Shown: positions 1 through 9,127, numbered from the stretch's first letter. The stretch is 64,000 nucleotides of DNA from Variovorax sp. J22G73 (GCF_030317035.1 NZ_JASZYK010000001.1:930001-994000); one strand, 5' to 3'. A program made the numbers and translations. Notes: generated from the sequence alone by a model not told the origin.

Positions 1-617
1 ATCATGGGGAGGCTGGCGTGGTGGGCGTCCGGGTCTTCGCCCTTGTTGCCCTTGTCGCCGCTGCCGTCCTTGCCGTCCTTGCCGGAGGCGATGGCGTCGC
101 CGCGCACGAACTTCTGCACGCTCGCGCCCAGCGTCAGCACCTTGTCGAGCGTGCCGGGCGACAGCCGCAGCATTTCGTCGGCCCAGGTGGCCAGCTTGTC
201 CATCAGCTCCATGGTGGAGCGGATGCGGTCCTGCGCATCGGCCGGCTCCTTCTGGAAGTCGGGGCTGGACACCAGCTCGCGCAGCACGCGCACGGTGGGG
301 TCGAACTCGCGCTCCTTGCGCTCGCGCACCACGGTGCGAAACAGCTCCCACACGTCGACGCTGGTCTCGAAATAGTCGCGCCGGTCGCCCAGCGTGTGGG
401 TGATGCGCACCAGGTTCCAGGCCTGCAGCTCCTTCAGGCTGTTGCTGATGTTGGAGCGGGCCACGCCCAGCGTGTCGGACAGCTCCTCTGCGTTCATGGG
501 CTTGCCGTGCGCGAAGAGCAGAGCGTGGATTTGCGAGACCGTGCGGTTCACGCCCCACATGGAGCCCATTTCGCCCCAGTGCAGGACGAACTTGCGTTGA
601 ATGTCGGTGAGTTCCAT
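1..617 (-). CDS. GbsR/MarR-type transcriptional regulator, 3' end missing
   Basis: Start ATG at 617; the frame is still open at base 1, so about 205 residues are visible and the C-terminus is outside the window. A winged helix-turn-helix spans roughly residues 28-82, with the recognition helix near LGVARSNISNSLKEL and a basic wing (THTLGDRRDYF). This pattern is typical of the GbsR branch of MarR-like repressors. The visible C-terminal end is a low-complexity Gly/Lys/Asp tail encoded by 9-bp DNA repeats. The gene is divergent from the radical SAM gene. An inverted repeat at 641-662 is a plausible autoregulatory site. The controlled process cannot be read from the sequence. Confidence 0.85.
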   Translation of the reverse strand, partial: MELTDIQRKFVLHWGEMGSMWGVNRTVSQIHALLFAHGKPMNAEELSDTLGVARSNISNSLKELQAWNLVRITHTLGDRRDYFETSVDVWELFRTVVRERKEREFDPTVRVLRELVSSPDFQKEPADAQDRIRSTMELMDKLATWADEMLRLSPGTLDKVLTLGASVQKFVRGDAIASGKDGKDGSGDKGNKGEDPDAHHASLPM

Positions 618-640
618 GGCGTCAAGTTTAGGATTTGCGA

Positions 641-662
641 AATTTCTGTCAATAGAGAAATT
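641..662. promoter_or_regulatory. Inverted repeat, probable operator of the GbsR-type regulator
   Basis: AATTTCT (641-647) and AGAAATT (656-662) form an exact 7-bp inverted repeat with an 8-bp spacer. It lies in the AT-rich divergent intergenic region, 24 bp from the regulator's start codon. Winged-helix MarR/GbsR dimers typically bind such sites, but binding here is inference. Confidence 0.4.
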
Positions 663-671
663 GAAAAATCG

Positions 672-701
672 TTGGACATTCGCGGAGCGCTGGAATACTG
701 T
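672..701 (+). promoter_or_regulatory. Sigma-70-like promoter of the radical SAM gene
   Basis: TTGGAC (672-677) and TACTGT (696-701) are separated by 18 bp, resembling -35 and -10 boxes. The -10 box lies inside the LexA-like palindrome, the usual geometry for SOS repression. Confidence 0.45.
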
Positions 702-715
702 ATGAATAACCAGTA
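696..715. promoter_or_regulatory. LexA (SOS) box
   Basis: TACTGTATGAATAACCAGTA has perfect outer arms TACTG/CAGTA with a 10-bp centre, matching the gammaproteobacterial and betaproteobacterial SOS box CTG-N10-CAG. It overlaps the probable -10 of the radical SAM gene and ends 26 bp before its ATG. Functional LexA binding is inference but the match is strong. Confidence 0.7.
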
Positions 716-741
716 AATTCCTTTCGTCCAAAGGACCCGCC

Positions 742-1836
742 ATGCCCGCCGCCCTGATTCCCATCCACGCCATCAAGGGCCGCGGTGCGGCCACACGCCT
801 GGCGCACCGTTTTTCGCGCGACGAGCGCAACGACTTCGACGACGGCTGGGGCACGCTCGAAGAAGGCGTGGCCGAGGCGGCCGAGCTGCAGCCGCTGGCC
901 ACCGAAATTCGCTTCGAGGACGTGAAGTCGGTGCTCAGCGAAAACGACTCGCCCGACATTCCCTTCGACCGTTCGCTCAACCCGTACCGGGGCTGCGAGC
1001 ACGGGTGCATCTACTGCTTTGCGCGCCCCACGCACAGCTACCTCAACCTGTCGCCTAGCCTCGACTTCGAGACCAAGCTGATCGCCAAGCGCAACATCGT
1101 CGAGGTGCTGCGCACCGAGCTCGGCCGCAAGAGCTACCGCCCCAGCCACGTCGCCATCGGCACCGCCACCGACTGCTACCAGCCCATCGAGCGCGAACTG
1201 CGGCTCACGCGCTCGGTCATCGAGCTGCTGCAGGAAACGCGGCACCCGTTCGCGCTGGTCACCAAGTCGAGCGCGGTCGAGCGCGACCTCGACCTGATCG
1301 CGCCCATGGCGGCCGACCGGCTGGCGGCCGTGTACGTCACCGTGACCACGCTCGACGGCGAACTCGCGCGCAAGCTGGAGCCGCGCGCCGCCGCGCCGCA
1401 CCGGCGGCTGCGCACCATTCGCGCGTTGGCCGATGCCGGCGTGCCGGTGGGGGTGAGCGTGGCGCCGCAGATTCCCTTCGTCACCGAAGACATGGAGCAG
1501 GTGCTCGAAGCCGCGTGGGAGGCCGGCGCGCGCAGCGCCTTCTACACGGTGGTGCGGCTGCCGTGGGAGGTGGCGCCGCTCTTCAAGGAATGGCTGGCGT
1601 TGCACTACCCGCAGCGCGCCGATCGCATCATGGCCCGCATCCACGAGATGCGCGGCGGCAAGGACTACGACGCCGACTTCGCCACCCGCATGAAAGGCTC
1701 GGGCCTGTGGGCCGACCTGATCCGCCAGCGCTTCGAGAAGGCCACGAAGCGCATCGGCTTCAACCGCGAGCGCATCGCGCTCGACGTCGGCGCGTTCCGC
1801 CCCCCGGGCGCGGCGGGGCAGGGCAGCCTGTTCTAG
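742..1836 (+). CDS. PA0069-family radical SAM protein (SplB/COG1533-like)
   Basis: 364-residue protein. Cysteines C85, C89 and C92 (GCEHGCIYCFARP) form the CxxxCxxC cluster that binds the [4Fe-4S] centre used to cleave S-adenosylmethionine. The overall pattern is that of the PA0069 family, distantly related to spore photoproduct lyase. The substrate is unknown; a DNA-repair role is often assumed from the similarity. The LexA box at 696-715 supports induction by DNA damage. I recall the Pseudomonas homologue being listed in the LexA regulon, which fits. The gene is monocistronic, convergent with the next gene and separated from it by 10 bp. Confidence 0.92.
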   Translation: MPAALIPIHAIKGRGAATRLAHRFSRDERNDFDDGWGTLEEGVAEAAELQPLATEIRFEDVKSVLSENDSPDIPFDRSLNPYRGCEHGCIYCFARPTHSYLNLSPSLDFETKLIAKRNIVEVLRTELGRKSYRPSHVAIGTATDCYQPIERELRLTRSVIELLQETRHPFALVTKSSAVERDLDLIAPMAADRLAAVYVTVTTLDGELARKLEPRAAAPHRRLRTIRALADAGVPVGVSVAPQIPFVTEDMEQVLEAAWEAGARSAFYTVVRLPWEVAPLFKEWLALHYPQRADRIMARIHEMRGGKDYDADFATRMKGSGLWADLIRQRFEKATKRIGFNRERIALDVGAFRPPGAAGQGSLF

Positions 1837-1846
1837 GCTGGCGCCT

Positions 1847-2797
1847 TCAGTTCTTGTTAAGGAAGTCGCCGACCAGCTTGGTGGTGGCGCTCGGGTTCTC
1901 TTCCATGATCCAGTGGCCCGAGCCGGGCACGATGCCCTCGGTCACGTCCGTCGCCGTGGCGCGCATCACCACCGCCATCGTCGGGCCGAACGACTTTTCT
2001 CCGCCCACGGCCAGCACCGGCATTTCGAGCTTGCCTTGCGCCATGAAGGCCTTGTTGTCGATGGCGTCCTGGTCGAAGGCGGCGAACTGCGAGAAGCCCG
2101 CATGCATGTTGCCCGGCCGTGCGTACAGGCGGGCGTAGTGCTTGCGCGCGCCCTCGCTGAAGCTGGCCGGCGTGGCCGAGAACTCGTTCCAGAAGCGGTC
2201 GAGGTAGATGCGCTCGCGCCCGGCCACCAGTCGCTCCATGTCGGGGCCACCGAAGCGGAAGTGCCACAGCAGCGGGCTCTTCAAGATTTCTTCCCACGGA
2301 CCCACGCCCGGCACCGGCGCGTCGATGAGCACGAAGCGCGTCACGCGGTCGCGGTACTGCGCCGCGAAGGCGTAGCCCACCATGTTGCCGATGTCGTGCG
2401 TGACCAGCTGGGTCTTCGCCACGCCGAGCGTGTCGAGCAGCTGGGCGATGTCCTGGCCCTGCGTCTTCTTGTCGAAGCCCGAGGTGGCGCGCGCCGACAG
2501 GCCCATGCCGCGCAGGTCGGGCACCACCACCGTGTGGTCGCGCGCGAAGGCGTTGGCCATGGGGGCCCACATGTCGCCGGTCTCGCCGAAGCCGTGCAGC
2601 AGGGTGATGGCGGGGCCGGTGCCGCCCACGCGCACATGCAGCGTGGTGCCGTTGACGGCGATTTCGCGCGTCTTGAAGGCGGAAGAGAAGGCCGGCACGC
2701 CCTGTTCCTTCTGCGCCTTCCCTTGCGCGTGGGCCTGGGTGAGTGCGGTGGTCGCGAGCAACGCGACAGTGAGGAATCCGAGAATCCGTTTGCGCAT
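1847..2797 (-). CDS. Secreted alpha/beta hydrolase, Asp-nucleophile (epoxide hydrolase/dehalogenase-like)
   Basis: 316 residues from the ATG at 2797, which starts a clear signal peptide (MRKRILGFLTVALLATTALT...AHA); an upstream in-frame ATG at 2866 would spoil it. The oxyanion HG is in TLLHGFGETGDMW near residue 68. The nucleophile elbow reads THDIGNMVG with Asp135 instead of Ser, which points to the epoxide hydrolase/haloalkane dehalogenase branch rather than an esterase. The catalytic His is in GSGHWIMEENP near the C-terminus. The likely location is periplasmic. The substrate is unknown. It lies 109 bp downstream of the RND operon on the same strand, with no clear functional link. Confidence 0.85.
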   Translation of the reverse strand: MRKRILGFLTVALLATTALTQAHAQGKAQKEQGVPAFSSAFKTREIAVNGTTLHVRVGGTGPAITLLHGFGETGDMWAPMANAFARDHTVVVPDLRGMGLSARATSGFDKKTQGQDIAQLLDTLGVAKTQLVTHDIGNMVGYAFAAQYRDRVTRFVLIDAPVPGVGPWEEILKSPLLWHFRFGGPDMERLVAGRERIYLDRFWNEFSATPASFSEGARKHYARLYARPGNMHAGFSQFAAFDQDAIDNKAFMAQGKLEMPVLAVGGEKSFGPTMAVVMRATATDVTEGIVPGSGHWIMEENPSATTKLVGDFLNKN

Positions 2798-2906
2798 GGT
2801 CGCGTCCTTCGGTACGAGGCAGCGTCCGTACGACGCGGGGGGTGTGTGCCTTGTGCCGCAGCGCACGCAAGGGCTAGAGGGGCCGCAACGGCAAGGCGGC
2901 GCGATG

Positions 2907-4427
2907 CTACTGGCTTTTGGCCACGCCCACCATCCCCTGCAGACTTCCCTGCAGATGGCAGCCGGCGGCCGCGTCGTCCGCCCCGCACCAGTCGCCCCCC
3001 AGCGCCTTCACCAGGAACACCGAGGTCAGCAGCCGCTGCCCCTGCAGCTGCGCGGCCTGGCGCTCCACCGTCAGCAGCGACTGCTGCGCGGTGATCACGT
3101 CGAGGTAGGTCGAGGCACCGCCCTCGTAACGGCTGCTCGCCATGTCGAGCACGCGGCGCGCGGCCGACACCGCCGACTGCGCCTGCGCGGTGGCGCTGTC
3201 GAGCGCGGACAGCCCGGTGATGCCGTCTTCCACCTCCTGCATGGCGGTGAGCACGGTGCGGCGGTAGCTGCCCACGGTGGCGTCGTAGCCGGCCTTGGCA
3301 AAGTCGACGTTGGCGCGCACGCGCCCGCCGTCGAACAGCACCTGCGTGGCCGACACGCCCACCGACCACAGCAGGCTGGGGCCGTTGAACAGCGTCTCGA
3401 TGGTGCGGCTGTCCACGCCCAGGGTCGGCGAAATGAAGATGCTCGGGTAGAAGGCCGCGGTGGCCACGCCGATCTGCGCATTGGCCGCGGCCATGGCGCG
3501 TTCGGCCGAGGCCACGTCGGGCCGGCGCTGCAGCATTTCCGAAGGCACGCCCAGCGGCACCGCGGGCGGCTTGATCTCGCGCAGGTCCACCGGCAGCGCG
3601 AAGAGCGGCGCCGGCGTGCCGGTGAGCGTGGCCAGCGCGTGCTCGTACTGCGCGCGCTGCTTCTTGAGCACGTCGATCTGCGTGAGCGTGGTTTCCAGCA
3701 GCGCCTGCTGCTGCGCCACGTCCAGGCCCGACACGGCGCCCAGGTCGTGGCGCGCGGTCACGAACTCCAGCGCGCGGCGCTGCAGGCCGACCGAGCGGGT
3801 GATCACGTCGAGCTCGATGTCGCTGGAGCGCAGGTTGAAGTAGTTGCTGGCCAAGTCGGCGCTCAGCAGCAGCCGCGTGTTGGCCAGGTCGGCCGCCGAT
3901 TGCTCGGCCGACGCGCGGGCGCCCTCGACCGTGCGCTGCACGCGACCGGCCAGGTCGACCTCGTAGCTAGCGTTGAGCGAGAGCGCGAAGTCGTTCTGCA
4001 CGGTCGACGAGTTGGGGCTGGCGTAGTTGGTGAGTGGCCGGTTGGCGGAAATCTTCAGGCGCGAGGCGCGCGTGCCCAGCCCCAGCTGCGGGTACAGGCT
4101 GGCCGAGTTGGAGGCCAGCGCAGCGCGGGCCTGCGCCAGCCGCGCATTGGCGATGGCCAGCGTCGGGCTGCCGGCCATGGCCTGCGCCTGCAGGGTGTCG
4201 AGCGTGGCGTCGTCGAAGCGCTTCCACCACGGGCCCTTGTCGGCGCTGTCGCTGGGCGTGCTCACGCGCCAGGGCTCCTCGAGCTTCCAGCTGACGGGCA
4301 GGGGCGTGTCGGGCGCCTTGTAGTCGGGGCCGACGGCGCAACCGGCCACGAACAGCAAGGGCAGCAAAGGCAGCAAAGGCCGGAGGAGGGCAGCCGTGTT
4401 CGCTGCCACGGGCATGCGCAGCTTCAC
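2907..4427 (-). CDS. RND efflux outer-membrane lipoprotein, NodT/OprM family
   Basis: 506 residues if started at GTG 4427, which overlaps the adaptor stop as GTGA; an ATG at 4415 is four codons further in. A lipoprotein signal ends in LFVAGC, followed by AVGPDYKAP, the typical start of mature OprM-like channels. Two repeated outer-membrane efflux domains fill the rest. The protein should form the trimeric outer-membrane duct for the RND pump encoded upstream in the same operon. The leader contains a 9-bp DNA repeat encoding Leu-Leu-Pro units. Confidence 0.93.
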   Translation of the reverse strand: MKLRMPVAANTAALLRPLLPLLPLLFVAGCAVGPDYKAPDTPLPVSWKLEEPWRVSTPSDSADKGPWWKRFDDATLDTLQAQAMAGSPTLAIANARLAQARAALASNSASLYPQLGLGTRASRLKISANRPLTNYASPNSSTVQNDFALSLNASYEVDLAGRVQRTVEGARASAEQSAADLANTRLLLSADLASNYFNLRSSDIELDVITRSVGLQRRALEFVTARHDLGAVSGLDVAQQQALLETTLTQIDVLKKQRAQYEHALATLTGTPAPLFALPVDLREIKPPAVPLGVPSEMLQRRPDVASAERAMAAANAQIGVATAAFYPSIFISPTLGVDSRTIETLFNGPSLLWSVGVSATQVLFDGGRVRANVDFAKAGYDATVGSYRRTVLTAMQEVEDGITGLSALDSATAQAQSAVSAARRVLDMASSRYEGGASTYLDVITAQQSLLTVERQAAQLQGQRLLTSVFLVKALGGDWCGADDAAAGCHLQGSLQGMVGVAKSQ

Positions 4428-5698
4428 GCCGGTTCCTTCTTCGGCGCGGGCGCCGCGCCGGCCGGGACGGCCTTGGCATCGGCCGGCGGGGCATCGGGCG
4501 CCACCGCCACCACGTCGCCTTCGGCCAGCGAATCGGAGGGGTTCAGCACCATGCGGTCGGTGCCCTCGAGCCCGTCGATCACCTCGACGTTCTCGCCGTA
4601 GTTGCGCCCCAGCGTCACCGGGCGCAGGTTGATGCGGCCCTGCGCGCCGACCACCGCGATGCGCGTGCCCTCGGCGCGGAACAGCAGCGCGTTCGACGGC
4701 ACGGTGAGCGTGCGGCTGGCCGCCAGCGGCAGCGACACCTGCACGTAGGCGCCCGGCAGCAGCGCGCCGTCCTTGTTGGGCAGCGCCACCTCGACCTGCA
4801 TCATCCGCGTGGTCGTGTCGATGGCGCCGGCGGTGCGCGCCACCTCGCCCTTGAAGGTCTGGCCGCGCAGCTCGGCCTGCGTGACCACCACCGGCTGGCC
4901 GGCTTTCACGAGCTGGGCGTAGGCCTGCGGCACGTTGATGTACACGCGCAGCGGATCGGTCTGCGCCAGCACGAACAGCGCGCGGCCCGCGCCACCGCCC
5001 GCGCCTGCGTCGATCAGGTCGCCGGTGTCGACATTGCGCCGCGTGATCACGCCCGCGAACGGCGCCACCACGCGCTTGAAGCCTTCGGTCTGCTTCAGCC
5101 GCTGCACGTTGGCATCGGCCGCGGCCACGTTCGACGTGGCCTGCGCCACGGCGCTGCGGCGCTCGTCGAGGTCCTGCTGCGAAACCACGTCCTTCTTGCG
5201 CAGCGCCTCCCAGCGTTCGGCGGTGCTGCGGGCCAGCTCCAGGCCGGAGGCGGCCTGCGCGCGCGCGGCCACGGCCTGCGAAAGCTGCTGGTCGATTTCG
5301 GGCGTTTCTATTTCCGCCAACAGCTCGCCTTTTTCGACGCGGCTGCCGATGTCCTTGGTCCAGCGCTTCAGGTAGCCGCTGGCGCGCGCCGAAATGGGCG
5401 ACTGCACAAAGCCCTGCAGCGTGCCCGGCAGCGCCAGCGTCTGGCCGGCGGTGGGCGTGCGGGGCAGGGCGGTCTGCACATACTGCCTGGCCCGCTCGGT
5501 GGTGCCGGTTTCGAGCGCGCGGGCGTTGGCCATGCGCAAGAACACGGTGCGCGCCGCGCCCAGCGCCAGCAGCACCAGGACGACCAGCACCAGCCAGCGC
5601 GTGCGCCGCACGATCTGCCGGCGGCGCAGCAGCTCGCCTTCGCCCTCTTCGACGGCGATGGGGTGGATGGCCAATGCCGAGTGGCGTTGCTCCGTCAT
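4424..5698 (-). CDS. RND efflux periplasmic adaptor (HlyD/AcrA family)
   Basis: 424 residues. A short cytoplasmic N-terminus is followed by one transmembrane segment at about residues 34-52 (WLVLVVLVLLALG). Next come the lipoyl-like half-motif SRVEKGELLAEIETPEI, a coiled-coil hairpin and a beta-barrel domain. The C-terminal tail is Ala/Pro/Lys-rich. It is the membrane-fusion component linking the inner-membrane pump (encoded upstream) to the outer-membrane channel (encoded downstream with a 4-bp overlap). A dispersed intergenic repeat (5703-5786) separates it from the pump gene. Confidence 0.93.
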   Translation of the reverse strand: MTEQRHSALAIHPIAVEEGEGELLRRRQIVRRTRWLVLVVLVLLALGAARTVFLRMANARALETGTTERARQYVQTALPRTPTAGQTLALPGTLQGFVQSPISARASGYLKRWTKDIGSRVEKGELLAEIETPEIDQQLSQAVAARAQAASGLELARSTAERWEALRKKDVVSQQDLDERRSAVAQATSNVAAADANVQRLKQTEGFKRVVAPFAGVITRRNVDTGDLIDAGAGGGAGRALFVLAQTDPLRVYINVPQAYAQLVKAGQPVVVTQAELRGQTFKGEVARTAGAIDTTTRMMQVEVALPNKDGALLPGAYVQVSLPLAASRTLTVPSNALLFRAEGTRIAVVGAQGRINLRPVTLGRNYGENVEVIDGLEGTDRMVLNPSDSLAEGDVVAVAPDAPPADAKAVPAGAAPAPKKEPA

Positions 5699-5702
5699 GA
5701 CC

Positions 5703-5786
5703 AGCTCGGCGCCGGGCCGCTCCCAAGCCGAGCTGCGGCCCCCCCGGGGGGCAGCGAATACACGAAGTGAATGAGCGTGGGGGTCA
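5703..5786 (-). repeat. Dispersed intergenic repeat, copy A
   Basis: This fills the 93-bp gap between the pump and adaptor genes. Read on the minus strand it starts just after the pump stop codon with CCCCCACGC, then CACTTCGTGT, a CCCCCCGGGGGGG palindrome and GGCTTGGGAGCGGCC. It shares this block order with copies at 23459, 31557, 52437 and 58996, and is closest to the 52437 copy. Confidence 0.7.
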
Positions 5787-5791
5787 AGGTT

Positions 5792-8700
5792 TCAGTTCTC
5801 CTGGGGCGCTGCGCCCGCTGGGGGTTGTTGCTGCTGCGGTTGCTGCGACGCTTCGCGTGCCGCCCTGCGGTGCGCAAGCCGACTGTGCACCCCCGCGAAC
5901 ACGGCGGGTACGAAAAACAATGTCGACACCGTGGCAAAGATCAGGCCACCGATCACCGCGCGGCCCAGCGGCGCGTTCTGCTCGGCGCCTTCGCCCAGGC
6001 CCAGGGCCATGGGGATCATGCCGATGATCATCGCCAGCGCCGTCATCAGCACCGGGCGGATGCGGGTGGCGCCGGCTTCCAGCGCGGCCGACAGCGGCGG
6101 AATGCCCGCGGCCAGCCGCTCCCTGGCGAACGACACCAGCAGGATGGAGTTGGCCGTGGCCACCCCCATGGTCATGATGGCGCCCGTGAGCGCCGGCACG
6201 CTCAGCGTGGTGCCGGTGATGAACAGCATCCACGCGATGCCCGCCAGCGCGGCCGGCAGCGCGGTGATGATGATGGCCGCGTCCAGCCACGACTGGAAGG
6301 TGACCACGATCAGCAGGTACACGAGCACGATGGCCATCGCCAAGCCCACGCCCAGGCCGATGAACGACGACTGCATGGTCTGCACCTGCCCGCGTATCTC
6401 GACGCGGCTGCCGCGCGAGAGCTTGGGGCGCATCTCGTCGACCAGCTTCTGCACCTTGGAGGCCACGCTGGCCAGGTCGGTGCCCTGCACGCTCACGTAC
6501 ACGTCGATGACGGGCGCGATGTTGTAGCGCGACATCACGGCCGGCTGGCGGTCGGCCTGGGTGGTGACGAGGTTGCCCAGCAGCTGCTGCGCGCCCGTGC
6601 CAGCCGCGGCGTTCGCGCCCGCGCCCACCGGAATGTTCAGCAGCGAGTCCAGCGAATCGACCGTGTACTGCGGCGTTTGCACCGCGATGCTGTAGACCAC
6701 GCCGTTCACCGGGTTCAGCCAGAAGGCCGGCGCCGTCTGCGAGCTGCCCGACAGCGCGATGAGCACGTTCTGCCCCACGTTCGAGGCCGTGAGCCCGTAC
6801 TGCTGCAGCCGCGTGCGGTCCATCTGCAGGCTCAGCGCGGGGCCGTCCAGGCGCTGGTGCACGTGGGCGTCGACCGCGCCCGGAATCTGGCGGATGGCCT
6901 TGGTGAGTTCGGCCGCGCGCAGGGCGTTGCCGGCCATGTCGTTGCCGCTGAACTGCACGTCGATGGCCGCCGGCAGGCCGAAGTTCAGGATCTGCGTGAC
7001 GATGTCCGCCGGTTGAAAGAAGAACTCGATGCCCGGAAAGCGCCTGGGCAGCTCGGCCCGCAGGATCGACACGAAATGGTCGGTCGGCTTGTGGCCTTCC
7101 TTCAGCGACAGAAGCAGCTCGCCGTCGAAGGTGCCGATGGTGCCGGCGTTGCTGTAGGACAGGTTGATGCCGCTGTTAGGCACGCCCAGGTTGTCCAGGA
7201 TGGTCTCGAGCTGGTCCGGCGGCACCAGCTCGCGAATGGCGGCCTCGACCTGGTCGGTGAGGCGCGCGGTTTCCTCGATGCGCGTGCCCGTGGGCGCGCG
7301 CAGGTGCAGGCGGATCTGGCCGGCGTCCACCGTCGGGAAGAAGTCGCGGCCCAGCGCCGGGTACAGCAGGCACGACAGCAGGCAGAAGCCCAGGAACAGC
7401 CCGATGAAGCCCGCGCGCTTCGACAGCACCGCCGACAGCACCAGCGTGTAGGCGCGGCGCACGCGCTCGAAGCGGCGGTCGAAGGCGCGGTACAGGCGCT
7501 GCAGCGCGCTGGGTTTCGCATCGGCCGCCGGCGCGTGCTCGCCGTGCGAGCCGCCCATCAGCAGCATCACCAGCGTGGGCACCAGCGTGCGCGAGAGCAG
7601 GTACGAGGCCAGCATGGCGAACACCACCGCCTCGGCCAGCGGCACGAACAGGAAGCGCGCCACGCCCGACAGGAAGAACATCGGCACGAACACGATGCAG
7701 ATGCACAGCGTGGACACGAAGGCGGCCGAGCCGATTTCGCCCGCGCCCACCTCGATGGACTCCATCAGCGGCGTGCCCATGTGCAGGTGCCGCTCGATGT
7801 TCTCGATGGTCACGATCGCCTGGTCGACCAGGATGCCCACCGACAGCGCCAGGCCGCCCAGCGTCATGAGGTTGAGCGTTTCGCCCAGCGCGTACAGCAC
7901 CAGGATCGACGCCAGGATCGACAGCGGAATGGTCAGCCCGATGATCAGCGTGCTGCGCCAGTTGCCCAGAAACAGCAGCACCATCGCGGCCGTGAGCGCG
8001 GCCGCCAGGATGGCCTCGAACACCACGCCCTTCACCGCCGCCTTCACGAACACCGACTGGTCGAACAGCGGGGTGATCTTGATGTCGTCTGGCATGGTCT
8101 GCGCGGCGACCGGAAGCATGGCGCGAATGTTCGACACGATGTCCAGCGTGGAGGCGCCGCCGTTCTTCAGCACCGACAGCAGCACGCCGCGCACGCCGTC
8201 CTGGCGCACCACGTTGGTCTGCGGGGAGAAGCCGTCGCGCACGTAGGCCACGTCGCGCAGGTAGGTGGTGGCGCCGTTCACGGTGCGCACCGGCAGGTCG
8301 TTCAGGCCCGCGATGGCGTCGGGCGAGCCGTTCATCTTCACGTTGTATTCGGTGGAACCGAACTTGGCCGTGCCCGAGGGAAGGATCAGGTTCTGCGTGT
8401 TCACCGCGTTCACCACGTCGGCCGGCGAGAGGCCGCGCGCCTGCAGCGCCTGGGTGTCGAGGTCGACCGAAATCAGCCGGTTCTTGCCGCCGTAGGGAAA
8501 CGGAATGGCCGCGCCCGGCACCGTGATGAGCTGCGGGCGCAGCTGGTTGACGGTGGCGTCGAACAGCGAGTTTTCAGAGCGCGTGGGGCTGGACAGCGCC
8601 AGCTGGATCACCGGCACGCTGGAGGCCGAGTACTTGATGACCAGCGGCGGCGTGATGCCCGGCGGCAGCTGCCTCACCTGCGCCTGCATGGAGGCCACCA

Positions 8701-9019
8701 CCTGCGAGATGGCCATCTCGATGTTGGCCGTGGGCTGGAAGAACACCTTGATGATCGACACGCCCGCCAGCGACTGCGACTCGATGTGCTCGATGTCGCT
8801 CACCGTGGTGGTCAGCCCGCGCTCCACCTGGCCGGAAATGCGCTGCCCCATTTCCTGGGCCGGCAGGCCGGTGTAGTTCCAGATGACGCTGACCACCGGA
8901 ATGTTGATTTCCGGGAAGATGTCGGTGGCCATGCGCGCCAGGACAAAAGGCGTGGCCAGCACGATCAGCATCGCCATGACGATGAAGGTGTACGGGCGAC
9001 GCAACGCAAGCTGGACCAT
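5792..9019 (-). CDS. RND multidrug efflux permease
   Basis: 1075 residues, the usual length of AcrB/MexB-type inner-membrane proton antiporters, with two large periplasmic loops and twelve predicted helices. It is first in the operon, followed by adaptor and outer-membrane channel. The TM4 motif reads GILVDQAIVTIEN (near residue 398), where AcrB has an Asp-Asp pair. The TM10 motif reads GVATANSILLV (near residue 955), where AcrB has the proton-relay Lys. Two of the classical relay residues therefore appear to be replaced. The C-terminal tail is Gln/Pro-rich. The substrate is not predictable and no dedicated regulator is adjacent. Confidence 0.92.
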   Translation of the reverse strand: MVQLALRRPYTFIVMAMLIVLATPFVLARMATDIFPEINIPVVSVIWNYTGLPAQEMGQRISGQVERGLTTTVSDIEHIESQSLAGVSIIKVFFQPTANIEMAISQVVASMQAQVRQLPPGITPPLVIKYSASSVPVIQLALSSPTRSENSLFDATVNQLRPQLITVPGAAIPFPYGGKNRLISVDLDTQALQARGLSPADVVNAVNTQNLILPSGTAKFGSTEYNVKMNGSPDAIAGLNDLPVRTVNGATTYLRDVAYVRDGFSPQTNVVRQDGVRGVLLSVLKNGGASTLDIVSNIRAMLPVAAQTMPDDIKITPLFDQSVFVKAAVKGVVFEAILAAALTAAMVLLFLGNWRSTLIIGLTIPLSILASILVLYALGETLNLMTLGGLALSVGILVDQAIVTIENIERHLHMGTPLMESIEVGAGEIGSAAFVSTLCICIVFVPMFFLSGVARFLFVPLAEAVVFAMLASYLLSRTLVPTLVMLLMGGSHGEHAPAADAKPSALQRLYRAFDRRFERVRRAYTLVLSAVLSKRAGFIGLFLGFCLLSCLLYPALGRDFFPTVDAGQIRLHLRAPTGTRIEETARLTDQVEAAIRELVPPDQLETILDNLGVPNSGINLSYSNAGTIGTFDGELLLSLKEGHKPTDHFVSILRAELPRRFPGIEFFFQPADIVTQILNFGLPAAIDVQFSGNDMAGNALRAAELTKAIRQIPGAVDAHVHQRLDGPALSLQMDRTRLQQYGLTASNVGQNVLIALSGSSQTAPAFWLNPVNGVVYSIAVQTPQYTVDSLDSLLNIPVGAGANAAAGTGAQQLLGNLVTTQADRQPAVMSRYNIAPVIDVYVSVQGTDLASVASKVQKLVDEMRPKLSRGSRVEIRGQVQTMQSSFIGLGVGLAMAIVLVYLLIVVTFQSWLDAAIIITALPAALAGIAWMLFITGTTLSVPALTGAIMTMGVATANSILLVSFARERLAAGIPPLSAALEAGATRIRPVLMTALAMIIGMIPMALGLGEGAEQNAPLGRAVIGGLIFATVSTLFFVPAVFAGVHSRLAHRRAAREASQQPQQQQPPAGAAPQEN

Positions 9020-9127
9020 GGAGAGGACTCTCTGCTTCCGACGGAAAAAGGTTTCGCATCATAAGGAAGTAGATTTAAGTTTGCGGGCGCCGTTTGTTAG
9101 GTGTGGCGCTTTACCAAAAGGGTGAAT

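Noticed and set aside
2907-5726. 939-codon frame that would fuse an adaptor-region peptide to the outer-membrane lipoprotein
   Set aside because: The first 430 codons overlap the adaptor gene in another frame and are nonsense-like; the real start is GTG 4427, with a lipoprotein signal directly after it.
5771-9064. Open frame of 1097 codons opposite the RND pump
   Set aside because: Antisense shadow of a clear gene; composition is dominated by His, Arg and Gln with no recognisable motif.
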